A stretch of 64,000 nucleotides of DNA from an uncultured Aquimarina sp. (GTDB taxonomy: Bacteria; Bacteroidota; Bacteroidia; Flavobacteriales; Flavobacteriaceae), in assembly GCA_947498935.1 (NCBI GenBank), contig CANMMM010000020.1, positions 27,600 to 91,599 on the forward strand. Direction: 5' to 3'. Below the pieces are notes generated by a model. That model searched no databases. It had not been told where the DNA came from and saw nothing but the letters and a program-made list of their open reading frames with translations. A program made the translations under genes and the position numbers. Positions 28,901 through 37,406 of this stretch are shown one piece after another (position 1 is the stretch's first letter; the number at the start of each line of letters is the position of its first letter).

Positions 28901-29544
28901 CTACAGCGGCTAATAACTATAGATTTATGGCCAAAGGAGTTAGCGGACAAGAACAGTTGATGTTTACGGTCGGAGATCAAGAAATTGGTACGTATACTAT
29001 GAGCACATCATGGCAGGAATATACTGCTACTAGCGATTTAGAAGGAGTGCTTCGGGTTCATTTTATTAATGATAGTATTGGTAGAGATGCATCAATAGAT
29101 TATTTAGCTAAAAATGAGCTTGTTTTTCAGGCAGAAACACAGCTAATTAATACAAGTGTGTGGCAAAACGATACGTGTGGAGGTAGTAATGCGCCAGAAA
29201 TGCATTGTAATGGATATATTCAATTCGATACTACTACTGAATTGCCAGCGCCTGCTATTGCCAGCGTGCCTGATGCAAAAAAAATAGGAATGCTAAAAAA
29301 TGTACAAAAAAATGTGCATATGATGCCAAATCCAATGTACGGGAGCTTGCAAATATCTATGGATCAGAAACCTACTACTGATGTGTCAATAGTTATATAT
29401 GATAGTATTGGTAGAGTTGTTACACAAATAAAAACGATGCAACAATATCAGCAGATAAATGTATCAGAGTATACATCAGGTTTGTATTTTGTAAAAGTAA
29501 CTGCAATAGACATGCTTGTGCAACAGACGATTCTCAAAAAATAA
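25909..29544 (+). CDS. T9SS-secreted multidomain protein: BNR propeller, FnIII, CBM6-like
   Basis: A 1211-residue exported protein. Signal peptide MKYLIISCMLFVYSLSIAQ; BNR/Asp-box beta-propeller (sortilin or sialidase-like) from about residue 110 to 745 with repeats such as GGIWKSTDRGATWKPL and GLYKTANAGKDWKRV; a fibronectin type III domain at about 750-840; a CBM6-like carbohydrate-binding module at about 855-1005 (IQVEAYDNGGEG, GWVMDGEWLEYTI, FNINYLRF); a further beta domain; and a T9SS type A sorting domain in the last 75 residues (MMPNPMYG, ending VQQTILKK). No catalytic residues of a glycosidase are evident, so a binding or scaffold role on the cell surface is suggested. It belongs to the same broad class as the pair at 52236 and 56466 but is not a close copy. 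Confidence 0.88.
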   Translation: MKYLIISCMLFVYSLSIAQYVPTAPWMQQIQRTKKQKNTKEATSLQFSEIVDAFHRYWQGRDHEEKGSGYKPFMRWSEFYKNGVLPDGTLPSPSFLNNAWQQKQAMPTQRITTATQWEPMGPFDHAQAGSWNPGQGRVNVVLIDPTNSNTIYVGAPSGGIWKSTDRGATWKPLSDNLPQLGVSGIAVAHNDPNIIYISTGDDDGSDSFGIGVLKSVNGGQTWEETGLKFSDQFSAGNDIYIDPANADLLWVATRKGLYKTANAGKDWKRVLAGNIQDVKLKPGDATVLYAVSQNTFYKSEDGGDTFDPIVEGLPTQSGRLVIDVTPAAPENVYVLSAKTDFSFQGLYRSKDSGMSFAKTNEAMNIFESKQAWYDLAMAVSDQDPEMIFVGCINIWMSTDGGNDFRRINQWNAPRSATYTHADIHFLRYTNNRLLCGSDGGIYISDDNGSSFTDYSTGLQIGQFYKIAVAENQTSDHLTGGLQDNGGFGLQDTTWNAYHGGDGTNCIMVPNKPNTYYGFTQTGSHLYRTDDRGVTREADVFGPERGNWVTPLAVDDQGAIYAGYTSIYKLQDASFVKQTTFDFGGNIDCLEFDPINTAIVYAARGRNLYKSIDKGVNWELIAIQNTGIVSIEVHNDNSDMIYLATSGSVNGKVMQSTDGGQNFTDITGDLPTEGKFVIKHHKGTASIYLGTYLGVYHKNGEDAWANYSGNLPAVAVRDLEINLHDQLLLAGTYGRGIWKAPLEAEGAVDVPVLTAPIGLNAFNITANSVGLSWAAVLDQNVTAYGVYQDGIRIQTVTRSNTVVTNLQGGSSYNFTVRSLDDASNESLDSQVVVVTILADGNVVQSAVTTNEIPGTIQVEAYDNGGEGVAYHDADVANRDAVARVEEAVDLQETTDIGGGLNIGWVMDGEWLEYTIASITTGTYTVDIRVASALTGTKSVHLSLDGQQIAATAIPVTDGWQEWQTITMQNVVLEGGTNKVLRLGIVGGGFNINYLRFSTTTAANNYRFMAKGVSGQEQLMFTVGDQEIGTYTMSTSWQEYTATSDLEGVLRVHFINDSIGRDASIDYLAKNELVFQAETQLINTSVWQNDTCGGSNAPEMHCNGYIQFDTTTELPAPAIASVPDAKKIGMLKNVQKNVHMMPNPMYGSLQISMDQKPTTDVSIVIYDSIGRVVTQIKTMQQYQQINVSEYTSGLYFVKVTAIDMLVQQTILKK

Positions 29545-29615
29545 TACATACTACGACATCCGTTGTATGGCCAATTGTAATCTTACTTTGTCATCTTAGC
29601 GAGTAGTATTTATTT

Positions 29616-29705
29616 GCGTTAGGGATTGCAGTGAAAATCCCACAGCTACGACCATAGGAGTAGCGAGGAATTGTAACGGAAAGCCCGACCCTTGTGGTAA
29701 CGCCC
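29616..29705 (+). repeat. Family C dispersed repeat, copy 4
   Basis: Complete 90-bp copy: GCGTTAGGGATTGCAG at the start, AGCTACGACCATAGGAGTAGC hairpin in the middle, GGTAACGCCC at the end; 71 bp after the stop of the preceding gene. Confidence 0.88.
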
Positions 29706-29751
29706 TAAAATAACAAAGTAGGAATAAGAAGGTGTTACAAATCGAAAAATA

Positions 29752-29793
29752 AAACCAATCTATTATACGTATGTATCAGTAGGTTGGTTTTTT
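29752..29793 (+). terminator. Terminator downstream of the CBM6 propeller gene
   Basis: Stem AAACCAATCT / AGGTTGGTTT (one G-U pair) with a 20-nt loop and six T. It lies beyond repeat C4, so C4 would be within the transcript. Confidence 0.75.
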
Positions 29794-29836
29794 AATTATT
29801 TCAGTATGTACGTATAGCTGTGCACACTTTACTAGT

Positions 29837-29885
29837 GAACTCATCTTGACTTTTTGTTTTTGACCGAAAATGAGGCAGAAAAAGA
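29837..29885 (+). repeat. Family B hairpin element, short terminal fragment
   Basis: GAACTCATCTTGACTTTTTG followed by TTTTTGACCGAAAATGAGG, matching the left end of the complete B element at 35144. The remaining two-thirds are absent. Confidence 0.75.
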
Positions 29886-30008
29886 ACATTTATGATAGTA
29901 AATTCAAATGGTAAATGGTATAATTACTATTTTGCGACATCCAGTTATATTACAGCAGTGTACTAGTACTAGAGTTACAGTAAAGTATCATTCAAACGTG
30001 AATCATAT

Positions 30009-30545
30009 ATGAATATCAAAAACGTAAACAACTTTTTAATCAAATCTATTTTAGCGATAGCAGTGTATGCTTTTGCAAGTTGTGCAAGTAGTCAAAAAAT
30101 AGCAATAGATCCAACAGCTCCGATCGTTATAGAGTCTCCGTATTATCAGAAATGGATAGGAGGTGTACAGGGAAGTGGTTATGGGTTTACGTTATACTTT
30201 CCAGTAGAGATATCAGCAGAAGTGCAGTTGCAACATGCTTATTTTGCAGGAAAAAAAATAAAATTGAGCTATCAAAAATCCAAAAACCTATACGTAGGTC
30301 GCTATACCAATCCATCGTCTGTGCAATCAACCAAGCCAGATATTATTATGGATGCAGATCCCGAAAAAGAGTTCGGAAATCAATTACCGCCAGAGAAAGA
30401 GCCTTCGATTCCTTTTGAACTTAAAAAAGGAGAGTGTATTGTAGCGTATCTAAAAAATGGAAAAAAAGGTTTTTTTCGTATCCAACATATTCCTGAAAAA
30501 CCTGTAAAGGCATATCCAATGCAGCGACCTCAGGGAAAATTATAA
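30009..30545 (+). CDS. Putative lipoprotein of unknown function
   Basis: A 178-residue protein with a hydrophobic signal segment ending in AFASC, a plausible lipobox with the Cys near residue 24, followed by SSQK. The mature part is short and beta-rich, with IVIESPYYQKWIGGVQGSGYGFTLYFPV as its most distinctive stretch and a Lys/Pro-rich C-terminus. I do not recognise a named domain, though similar proteins accompany this gene block in flavobacteria. It starts the envelope-related group 30009-37376 and is 36 bp before the flippase. Confidence 0.78.
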   Translation: MNIKNVNNFLIKSILAIAVYAFASCASSQKIAIDPTAPIVIESPYYQKWIGGVQGSGYGFTLYFPVEISAEVQLQHAYFAGKKIKLSYQKSKNLYVGRYTNPSSVQSTKPDIIMDADPEKEFGNQLPPEKEPSIPFELKKGECIVAYLKNGKKGFFRIQHIPEKPVKAYPMQRPQGKL

Positions 30546-30581
30546 ATACCAGTGTAGTATCATCAAACAGCCGTAGTAAAA

Positions 30582-32033
30582 TTGGGAATTTTTCAGAAGC
30601 TTTTTAAACAGACGATTATTTATGGCATGGCCACAGTGCTGCCTCGTATGCTATCGTTTTTATTAACACCTTTGTACACGAGTCAGTTGCCTGCAGGTGA
30701 ATATGGTAAGCTAACCATTATCTTCTCATCCTTTGTGTTGCTAAATGTGATACTATCATATGGTATGGAAACTACTTTTTTTCGGTTTTTTAGTAAAGAG
30801 GCCAATAAAGAAAAAGTAGTGAGTACAGTAGCAATTTCTCTATTAGTTTCTACCATAATAATATTGCTAATAGTGGTCTATCTAAGTCCATCGATAGCAT
30901 CCATGTTAGATACGCAGGTAGTCTATTTATATTATATCATTGGGATTTTGTTTTTTGATACGATGGTGATTGTGCCCTATGCTTGGTTACGGGCAAATGA
31001 ACGTCCTATTCGATATTCAATAATCAAAATAGGAAGCGTAGTGGTCAATTTTGGACTTAATGTATTATTTTTAGTTCACCTAAAATCATTCGCTACAGAT
31101 TTTGCGATTGCAGAAAGTATTTATAAAGAGCATTATGAAATTAATTATGTGTTGATTTCTAATACAATTGCTAGTATGATGACATGCATTGCATTGGGAT
31201 ATTTTTATGTAAAAATCAACTACACATTTGATCGACAACTTTGGAGAAAAATGATGCAGTATTCAATTCCAGTTTTGATCGCAGGAATTGCCTTTTCGAT
31301 CAATGAAGTTTTTGACCGATTTTTACTCGGGTATCTTTTGCCAAAAGATACTGCTGCACATGCAATAGGAGTGTATAGTGCCTGTTATAAGTTGGCATTA
31401 TTTATGACGCTATTTGCTACAGCTTTTCGATTAGGGATAGAACCCTTTTTCTTCAATCATGCAACTGCAAAAAATGCAACTACCACCTATGCGCAGATTA
31501 CCAAATACTTTGTGATATTTGGCACCTGTATATTTGTAATCGTGATCACTTTTATAGATATTTTGAAAATCAGTATTTTAAGAAGTGAAGAATACTGGGA
31601 AGCACTGATGATTGTTCCTATCATATTATTGGCTAATTTTTGTTTAGGGATTTATCATAACCTCTCTGTATGGTATAAAATTACAGATAGAACCCGATTT
31701 GGCGCTTATATATCTATTACAGGCGCTGTGATCACCCTACTCTTAAATTTTTGGCTAATTCCTATGTACACATATGTAGGGGCGGCCATTGCTACATTAG
31801 GAGCCTACGGAACCATGATGTTATTATCATGGTATTTTGGGCGCAAATACTACCCCATACCTTATGATCTCAAAAAAATAAGCATGTATCTGCTATTTGC
31901 GATCAGTTTTACGATTGTATCATTTTATATGTTTGAGAGTAATTATATAATTTCAATTCCTTTGTTGTTAGGGTTTTTAGTAGTTTTGTATGTTACCGAG
32001 AAATCGACAATAAAACAGATTTTAAAAAAATAA
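30582..32033 (+). CDS. Polysaccharide flippase (MATE/MVF, Wzx-like)
   Basis: A 483-residue membrane protein with about fourteen helices, the size and layout of Wzx/RfbX lipid-linked oligosaccharide flippases. The TTG start gives MGIFQKLFKQTIIYGMATVLPRMLSFLLTPLYT, the conserved first helix of the flavobacterial group; no good ATG precedes it. The pattern VLIAGIAFSINEVFDRFLLGYLLP in mid-protein is typical. It lies before dut and a nucleotidyltransferase. Its polysaccharide partner is not clear, because the polymerase cluster at the left of the window is far away. Confidence 0.87.
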   Translation: MGIFQKLFKQTIIYGMATVLPRMLSFLLTPLYTSQLPAGEYGKLTIIFSSFVLLNVILSYGMETTFFRFFSKEANKEKVVSTVAISLLVSTIIILLIVVYLSPSIASMLDTQVVYLYYIIGILFFDTMVIVPYAWLRANERPIRYSIIKIGSVVVNFGLNVLFLVHLKSFATDFAIAESIYKEHYEINYVLISNTIASMMTCIALGYFYVKINYTFDRQLWRKMMQYSIPVLIAGIAFSINEVFDRFLLGYLLPKDTAAHAIGVYSACYKLALFMTLFATAFRLGIEPFFFNHATAKNATTTYAQITKYFVIFGTCIFVIVITFIDILKISILRSEEYWEALMIVPIILLANFCLGIYHNLSVWYKITDRTRFGAYISITGAVITLLLNFWLIPMYTYVGAAIATLGAYGTMMLLSWYFGRKYYPIPYDLKKISMYLLFAISFTIVSFYMFESNYIISIPLLLGFLVVLYVTEKSTIKQILKK

Positions 32034-32103
32034 AGAAATACTATATAGGATAGTAGGTGTTTGTTACTGCATACATAACTGTGCTATATAATTTACACAA
32101 ACC

Positions 32104-32538
32104 ATGGAAATACGAATTATCAACCAATCATCTCATGCGACACCGCAATATGAGACTGCAGCGTCGGCAGGAATGGATATCAGAGCACATATAGCAGAGC
32201 CTGTAGTGCTTAAACCTTTAGAAAGAACCATCATCAAAACAGGATTATTTATAGAATTGCCAGTAGGTTATGAAGCTCAGGTGCGTCCTAGAAGTGGCTT
32301 AGCAGCTAAAAAAGGAGTCACAGTGCTCAATGCACCAGGAACCATTGATGCAGATTATAGAGGCGAAATTGGTGTGATCTTGGTCAATCTATCGAATGAA
32401 GATTTTACCGTAGAAGATGGAGAACGCATCGCACAACTCGTTATTGCTAAACACGAAAGAGTAGAATGGGTAGCAGCTACAGAACTTTCCGAAACTAATA
32501 GAGGTGCAGGAGGTTTTGGTAGTACAGGAGTACAATAG
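32104..32538 (+). CDS. dut: Deoxyuridine 5'-triphosphate nucleotidohydrolase
   Basis: Hydrolyses dUTP to dUMP and pyrophosphate, keeping uracil out of DNA. All trimeric dUTPase motifs are visible in order: AGMDIRA (22-28), [12 protein letters not shown] (about 61-72), [11 protein letters not shown] (about 80-90), GERIAQLV (about 107-114) and the C-terminal [10 protein letters not shown] arm. Length 144 is standard. It is 43 bp before the next gene. Confidence 0.97.
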   Translation: MEIRIINQSSHATPQYETAASAGMDIRAHIAEPVVLKPLERTIIKTGLFIELPVGYEAQVRPRSGLAAKKGVTVLNAPGTIDADYRGEIGVILVNLSNEDFTVEDGERIAQLVIAKHERVEWVAATELSETNRGAGGFGSTGVQ

Positions 32539-32581
32539 ACAACCATAATAATATAAACACAATCAATCTAATTAGTATACT

Positions 32582-33598
32582 ATGAAAATTATAGTACCAA
32601 TGGCAGGAAGAGGCTCTCGTTTAAGACCTCATACACTCACAGTTCCAAAACCATTAATTCCAGTAGCAGGAAAACCAATCGTACACCGATTGGTATCAGA
32701 TATAGCCAAAGTATTAGGAGAGCCCGTAGATGAAATTGCCTTTGTATTAGGAGACCCTGCATTTTTCGGAGACGATGTCGTACAGAGTTTGACCGAATTG
32801 GCAGAAAGTCTTGGTGCCAAAGCTTCTATTTATAGACAAGACCAACCATTAGGAACAGGACATGCGATTATGTGTGCTAAAGAATCCTTATCAGGACCAG
32901 CAGTAGTTGCCTACGCGGATACACTCATTAGAGCAGATTTTAATTTAGATAAAGAAGCAGATTCTGTAATTTGGGTAAAACAAGTAGCGCATCCAGAGGC
33001 CTATGGAGTCGTAAAACTAAATGCTAAAAATGAGATCGTAGAATTGGTGGAAAAACCAGCAGAATTCGTGTCTGATTTAGCTGTGATAGGAATCTATTAT
33101 TTTAAGGATATTGCAGTGTTAAAAAATGAGTTGCAATATGTGCTGGATAACAATATTATCCACGGTGGAGAATATCAGATAAACGACGGAATCAAGCGAA
33201 TGATGGAGAATGGGAAGGTTTTTGTAACAGGAAAAGTGGACGAATGGATGGATTGTGGAAACAAAAATGTAACGGTAGAGACCAATACTAGAATGCTAGG
33301 TTTTTTAGAAAAAGATGGCGAAAAATTAACTGCAGATACGATCACACAAAATAATGCTACAATTATTCCTCCTTGCTATATTGGAGATGGAGTAACGCTT
33401 ACAAATGCTACGATAGGACCGAATGTTTCTATAGGTGATGGGTGTGTAGTAGAAGATACAACGATCAAAAATAGCTTGGTGCAGAACAAAACTGTCATAA
33501 AAAACGCTAACTTAGACAATGCTATGATTGGTAATCATGTTCATTATGATGGGCAGTATACTACCATTAGTATTGGAGATTATTCTACACTAGAATAA
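32582..33598 (+). CDS. Sugar-phosphate nucleotidyltransferase with left-handed beta-helix
   Basis: Activates a sugar-1-phosphate with an NTP. The N-terminal nucleotidyltransferase domain has MAGRGSRLRPHTLTVPKPLIPVAGKP at residues 7-32, LGTGHAIMCA and ADTLIRADF; the C-terminal part from about residue 258 consists of hexapeptide repeats (NATIGPNVSIGDGCVVEDTTI). This resembles GlmU-like and glucose-1-phosphate thymidylyltransferase-like archaeal/bacterial enzymes. The exact base and sugar cannot be set from the sequence. Conserved neighbours in this block are dut upstream and a TPR protein downstream. Confidence 0.9.
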   Translation: MKIIVPMAGRGSRLRPHTLTVPKPLIPVAGKPIVHRLVSDIAKVLGEPVDEIAFVLGDPAFFGDDVVQSLTELAESLGAKASIYRQDQPLGTGHAIMCAKESLSGPAVVAYADTLIRADFNLDKEADSVIWVKQVAHPEAYGVVKLNAKNEIVELVEKPAEFVSDLAVIGIYYFKDIAVLKNELQYVLDNNIIHGGEYQINDGIKRMMENGKVFVTGKVDEWMDCGNKNVTVETNTRMLGFLEKDGEKLTADTITQNNATIIPPCYIGDGVTLTNATIGPNVSIGDGCVVEDTTIKNSLVQNKTVIKNANLDNAMIGNHVHYDGQYTTISIGDYSTLE

Positions 33599-33633
33599 AC
33601 CAATGCGTTTGTAGCGGTAAGAATTAAGTGATT

Positions 33634-35007
33634 ATGAGTAAATATTGGCGATATACAAAGTTTTGTTGGGTGCTAGCGCTGAGTGCTCCTGTAATGGTGG
33701 CACAACAGATAGAACCGAAACAAGAAATAAATATAGATGACCTCGGCAATGTATCTGATGCATTCCAAGAATCTTTTTTTGAAGCACTGAAACAAAAAGC
33801 CATTACCAATCACGAAAAAGCCATAGAAGCACTAGAAGAGTGTATCGCTATAGATGACGAGCCATTGTATCTGTATGAAGAATTGGCTAAAAACTATTTA
33901 GCACTTAAGAAATACGAACTCGCAGAAGAGAATTTTAAAAAAGTATTAGCAGCGAAACCAGAAGATCGCTATTCGTTAGAACTCTTATTCGAAGCGTATT
34001 TTAAGCAGCAGAAATTTACAGAGTCTGTAAGTGTGGTAGAGCGGTTAACTACCTTTGATGTAGTATACAAGGAGCAACTAGCTAATTTATATTTTATAGA
34101 GCGACGCTATGACGAAGCGCTGATTGTCGTAGATGAGCTCATAGAAGAATTAGGGTTGGATAGTTATCGAAAGCAGTTGAGAAAAAAAATCATGCTTAAG
34201 ATAAGCAACCCTAATTCTCAAATCGCTAGGCTTACCCAAAAAATAGAAGAACAGCCAGAAGAAGAACAGCATTATTTAAATCTTATCTATCTCTACAGTC
34301 AGAGTAATCAGCAGCAAGAAGCCTATGCGGTAGCAGAAAAGCTACTGAAAAAGAAACCAAAATCAGAGTTGGTACACTTGGCGCTCTATAAATTTTATTT
34401 AGATGATCATAAAATAGAGAAAGCCATACGATCTATGAAAATCGCATTAGGCGCTCCTGGATTAGATGCAGATGCTAAGTATAAAATGGTGAATGATTTC
34501 TTAGAATTTGTGGAGCGTAATCCTAGTTACGAATCTGAATTAACAACGATTACAAAAACACTTTCTGAAGACAAAGAAGATAGTAAGGTGTTTACAGATA
34601 TTGGCAACTATTTTTATAAAAGAGATCAAAAAGAATTAGCTCTTAATTTTTATGAGAGAGGTATTAAGTCTAATGCTGCCAATTTTGATACGCTCAAAAA
34701 AATATTATTACTACAGTTAGACCTTAAGCGGTTTGAGAAAGCAAAAGTAGGGAGTGAGCTAGCAATAGAGATGTATCCTTCACAGCCATTACTGTATTTA
34801 GTAAGTGGGGTAGCATTGCTCAATCTCGAAGAAAATGAACAAGCTGTAGAAGTGCTGACTACTGGGATGGATTTTATTATTGAAGATGATAAGATGGAGT
34901 CTGATTTTTATGAGCAAATCGCCAATGCGTATACTAAAATTGGAGATGCAGTTAAAGCGGGGAAGTATAAAGCCAAGGCAGTAGAATTAAAGAAAAAATC
35001 ACAATAA
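33634..35007 (+). CDS. Periplasmic TPR protein
   Basis: About 457 residues: a signal peptide (WVLALSAPVMVAQQ) and then tetratricopeptide repeats almost to the end, e.g. YLYEELAKNYLALKKYELAEENFKKVLAAKPEDR and DIGNYFYKRDQKELALNFYERGI. A GTG two codons upstream (33628) is an alternative start; the ATG is preferred. It is 29 bp after the nucleotidyltransferase and before the DUF4292 lipoprotein. An envelope assembly or scaffolding role is possible but unproven. Confidence 0.87.
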   Translation: MSKYWRYTKFCWVLALSAPVMVAQQIEPKQEINIDDLGNVSDAFQESFFEALKQKAITNHEKAIEALEECIAIDDEPLYLYEELAKNYLALKKYELAEENFKKVLAAKPEDRYSLELLFEAYFKQQKFTESVSVVERLTTFDVVYKEQLANLYFIERRYDEALIVVDELIEELGLDSYRKQLRKKIMLKISNPNSQIARLTQKIEEQPEEEQHYLNLIYLYSQSNQQQEAYAVAEKLLKKKPKSELVHLALYKFYLDDHKIEKAIRSMKIALGAPGLDADAKYKMVNDFLEFVERNPSYESELTTITKTLSEDKEDSKVFTDIGNYFYKRDQKELALNFYERGIKSNAANFDTLKKILLLQLDLKRFEKAKVGSELAIEMYPSQPLLYLVSGVALLNLEENEQAVEVLTTGMDFIIEDDKMESDFYEQIANAYTKIGDAVKAGKYKAKAVELKKKSQ

Positions 35008-35035
35008 GATGGGGCAATCTCATCAGTAAATAACA

Positions 35036-35143
35036 GAAGTGGTTTGCGCTTTTTTTTGGTTTTAGCGAAAATCGAAGATTTTGTGACTAAAAATAGTGCA
35101 ACGTTTGGGTGCAAAAGATGGTTGTTATAGGTACTTGTAGAAA
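35036..35143 (+). repeat. Family A hairpin element, internally deleted copy
   Basis: Keeps the left terminus GAAGTGGTTTGCGCTTTTTT, the TTTTAGCGAAAATCGAAGATTTTGTGAC arm (split here) and TTTGGGTGCAAAAGATGG of the right arm, but lacks the central CATAGCAGCGCTACGGA and the right terminus. It abuts a family B element. Confidence 0.8.
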
Positions 35144-35304
35144 GAACTCATCTTTACTTTTTGTTTTTGACCGAAAATGAAGAGGAAATTTGACTGGATA
35201 AGGCACTTTTTGAAATTCATAGCAGCGCTACGGACAAAAAAAGTAATGAAATACAGGTGAATTTCAGTCATTTTTTAGGGAAAAGAAAAAGTCAAAATGC
35301 GTTC
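35144..35304 (+). repeat. Family B hairpin element, complete copy (B1)
   Basis: A 161-bp element with ends GAACTCATCTTTACTTTTTG and the inverted GAACGCATTTTGACTTTTTC, imperfectly complementary arms, and the central CATAGCAGCGCTACGGA. It is over 90% identical by eye to the inverted copy at 40553-40712. It starts directly where the deleted family A copy ends. Confidence 0.9.
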
Positions 35305-35370
35305 AAATTGTAAAACTCTGAAATAAAGAAACAACATTGTTTTTTTAGAATAAATAGACAAAAAAAGTAG

Positions 35371-36150
35371 ATGAAAAAAATAGGATATGGGATGCTTATA
35401 GTGCTAGCGTCAGTTTTGTTGCATGGCTGTAAAGGAACTAAGGTCGCAACAGGAACTGCCGTTCAAAAACTAAAAGCAGAAAAAATCATAGCCAATCACT
35501 ATACCAAAAGTTTTAATTATAACACATTGAATGCTCGCGTAAAAGTGAGGTATGAAGATGCTGATAAATCTGTGAGCCCTAATGTGACACTCCGTATGGA
35601 GAAAGATAAAAAGATTTGGGTCAGTGCCAAAGTATTGGGGATTACTGTAGCCAAAGCGCTCATAACGCCAACGAAAGTGAGTTATTACGAAAAAATCACC
35701 AATACCTATTTTGATGGAGATTTTAAGTTACTAAGTGAGTGGCTAGGAACAAGCTTGGATTTTGAAAAAGTGCAGCAGTTACTATTAGGGCAAGCTATTT
35801 TCGATCTTAGAACAGAGAAATACCAATCCGATATTGACCAGCAGCACTATCAGTTAGTGCCCAAAAAACAATTAGCATTGTTTGAGCGCTTATTTTTGGT
35901 GTATCCTGCTACCTACAAGATGCACACACAGCAATTAAAACAGCACTCAGAAAAAAGAGATTTGACGATCACATACGAGAGTTATCAAAAAGTAGGTAAT
36001 CAAGATTTTCCCAAGAATATTCATATAAGAGCAGTAGAAGGTGTGGATACCACAACAATTCAGGTAGAATATCGTGCTGTAGATTACAATCCAAAAGTAA
36101 GTTTTCCGTTTAAGATACCATCAGGCTACGAACAAGTTACTATAGAATGA
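35371..36150 (+). CDS. DUF4292 outer-membrane-type lipoprotein
   Basis: A 259-residue lipoprotein with lipobox LLHGC (Cys20). The body, SFNYNTLNARVKVRYEDADKSVSPNVTLRMEKDKKIWVSAKVLG, is diagnostic of DUF4292, a LolA/LolB-like fold family of Bacteroidetes by general shape (open beta barrel that could hold lipid; inference). Its stop overlaps the start of the EnvC-like gene by 4 bp (ATGA), so the two are translationally coupled. The preceding gap holds repeats A3 and B1. Confidence 0.88.
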   Translation: MKKIGYGMLIVLASVLLHGCKGTKVATGTAVQKLKAEKIIANHYTKSFNYNTLNARVKVRYEDADKSVSPNVTLRMEKDKKIWVSAKVLGITVAKALITPTKVSYYEKITNTYFDGDFKLLSEWLGTSLDFEKVQQLLLGQAIFDLRTEKYQSDIDQQHYQLVPKKQLALFERLFLVYPATYKMHTQQLKQHSEKRDLTITYESYQKVGNQDFPKNIHIRAVEGVDTTTIQVEYRAVDYNPKVSFPFKIPSGYEQVTIE

Positions 36151-37376
36151 AACGCATCAAGTTTGTATATATTATAATAGTTCTATTTTTTGGCATTTCA
36201 TCATTTGCACAAGGTACTAAGCAGCAGCAGTTAGAAGCACAGCGGCGTGCGCTCAAAGAGCAGATTACGCAAATGAAGGCATTATTAGAAGATACCAAAC
36301 TAAAGCAGCGCTCAGTACTCGATGAAGTGGAAACCTTGAATTCGCAGATAGGAACGCGCCAAAATCTGATAAAAATTACCAATCAGCAGGCCAATTTGCT
36401 GACCAAAGAGATCAATGCCAATCTCAAAAAAATGCAATCGTACAGAACAGAGCTTAAAAAGCTGAAAGAAGATTATGCGAGAATGATTGTAAAATCATAC
36501 AAGAGTAAGTCGCACCAGAGTAAAATCATGTTTCTGTTGTCTTCTACTACCTTTTCACAAGCGTACAAGCGATTGCAGTATATCAAGCAGTATAATGAAT
36601 ACAGAAAAGAGCAAGCGGGCCAGATTCAAACACGTACAGAAGAATTGCAGCAGCTTAATGAAAAGCTGATAGCTCGTAAAAAAGATAAAGAAGTACTCGT
36701 ATTAGAAAATCGAGAAGCTCAGGAACAACTCAAGGCCGAAAAACAACAACAACAAGTTTTAATGGCCGCAATTCGCCAGAAAGAAGGAACTTATAAAAAG
36801 GAAATCAAGAAAAAACAACAACAGGCTAGTGCTATAGACAAAGCGATCGAAAAATTGATCAGAGCGGCCATTGCTAAAGCCAATAAGAAAGCGGGTAAAA
36901 AAGTAACCAAAAAAGGAACTGCTAATAGCTTTGCACTGACTCCAGAGGATAAAAAATTAGCAGATGGATTTACGGCTAATAAAGGAAAACTACCATGGCC
37001 AGTAGGTACAGGAAAACTGATTCGGAAATTCGGAAAACAACCACACCCTACACTTCCTAATATTACGATCAATCCTAGTGGCGTAGAACTGGAAACTAGA
37101 CCAGGAGAAGAGGCAAGAGCTATTTTTGAAGGAGAGGTAATGGCGGTTCAGAAGCTCAAAGGAGCTGCGCGATTGGTGCAGATAAGACATGGAAATTACA
37201 TGACGGTCTACTACAATATCGATAATATAAGCGTCAAAGAAGGGCAGAAAGTAACTACTAAACAAGCCATAGGTCAAGTTCGTGTAAATCCTACCAACGG
37301 AAGAGCGATTATGAAATTTCTGATTTATAAAAACACCACGAAGCAAAACCCGCAATCGTGGATTTACAAGATGTAG
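36147..37376 (+). CDS. EnvC-like murein hydrolase activator with degenerate LytM domain
   Basis: A 409-residue periplasmic protein: signal peptide MKRIKFVYIIIVLFFGISSFAQ, a long coiled coil (about residues 24-245, rich in Gln, Lys and Glu), then a LytM/M23 domain at about 290-405 (FGKQPHPTLPNITINPSGVEL...). The zinc ligands of active M23 peptidases (HxxxD and HxH) are not present in the right places (NPSGVEL and MKFLIYK replace them), so it should activate amidases and not cleave peptidoglycan itself, like EnvC. It overlaps the DUF4292 gene by 4 bp. Confidence 0.9.
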   Translation: MKRIKFVYIIIVLFFGISSFAQGTKQQQLEAQRRALKEQITQMKALLEDTKLKQRSVLDEVETLNSQIGTRQNLIKITNQQANLLTKEINANLKKMQSYRTELKKLKEDYARMIVKSYKSKSHQSKIMFLLSSTTFSQAYKRLQYIKQYNEYRKEQAGQIQTRTEELQQLNEKLIARKKDKEVLVLENREAQEQLKAEKQQQQVLMAAIRQKEGTYKKEIKKKQQQASAIDKAIEKLIRAAIAKANKKAGKKVTKKGTANSFALTPEDKKLADGFTANKGKLPWPVGTGKLIRKFGKQPHPTLPNITINPSGVELETRPGEEARAIFEGEVMAVQKLKGAARLVQIRHGNYMTVYYNIDNISVKEGQKVTTKQAIGQVRVNPTNGRAIMKFLIYKNTTKQNPQSWIYKM

Positions 37377-37406
37377 TTTGTATTAGGGTAAACGTTGTTG
37401 TTTTGC

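Noticed and set aside
36147..37376. Active M23 peptidoglycan endopeptidase
   Set aside because: The HxxxD and HxH zinc ligands are missing, so only an EnvC-like activator role is supported.
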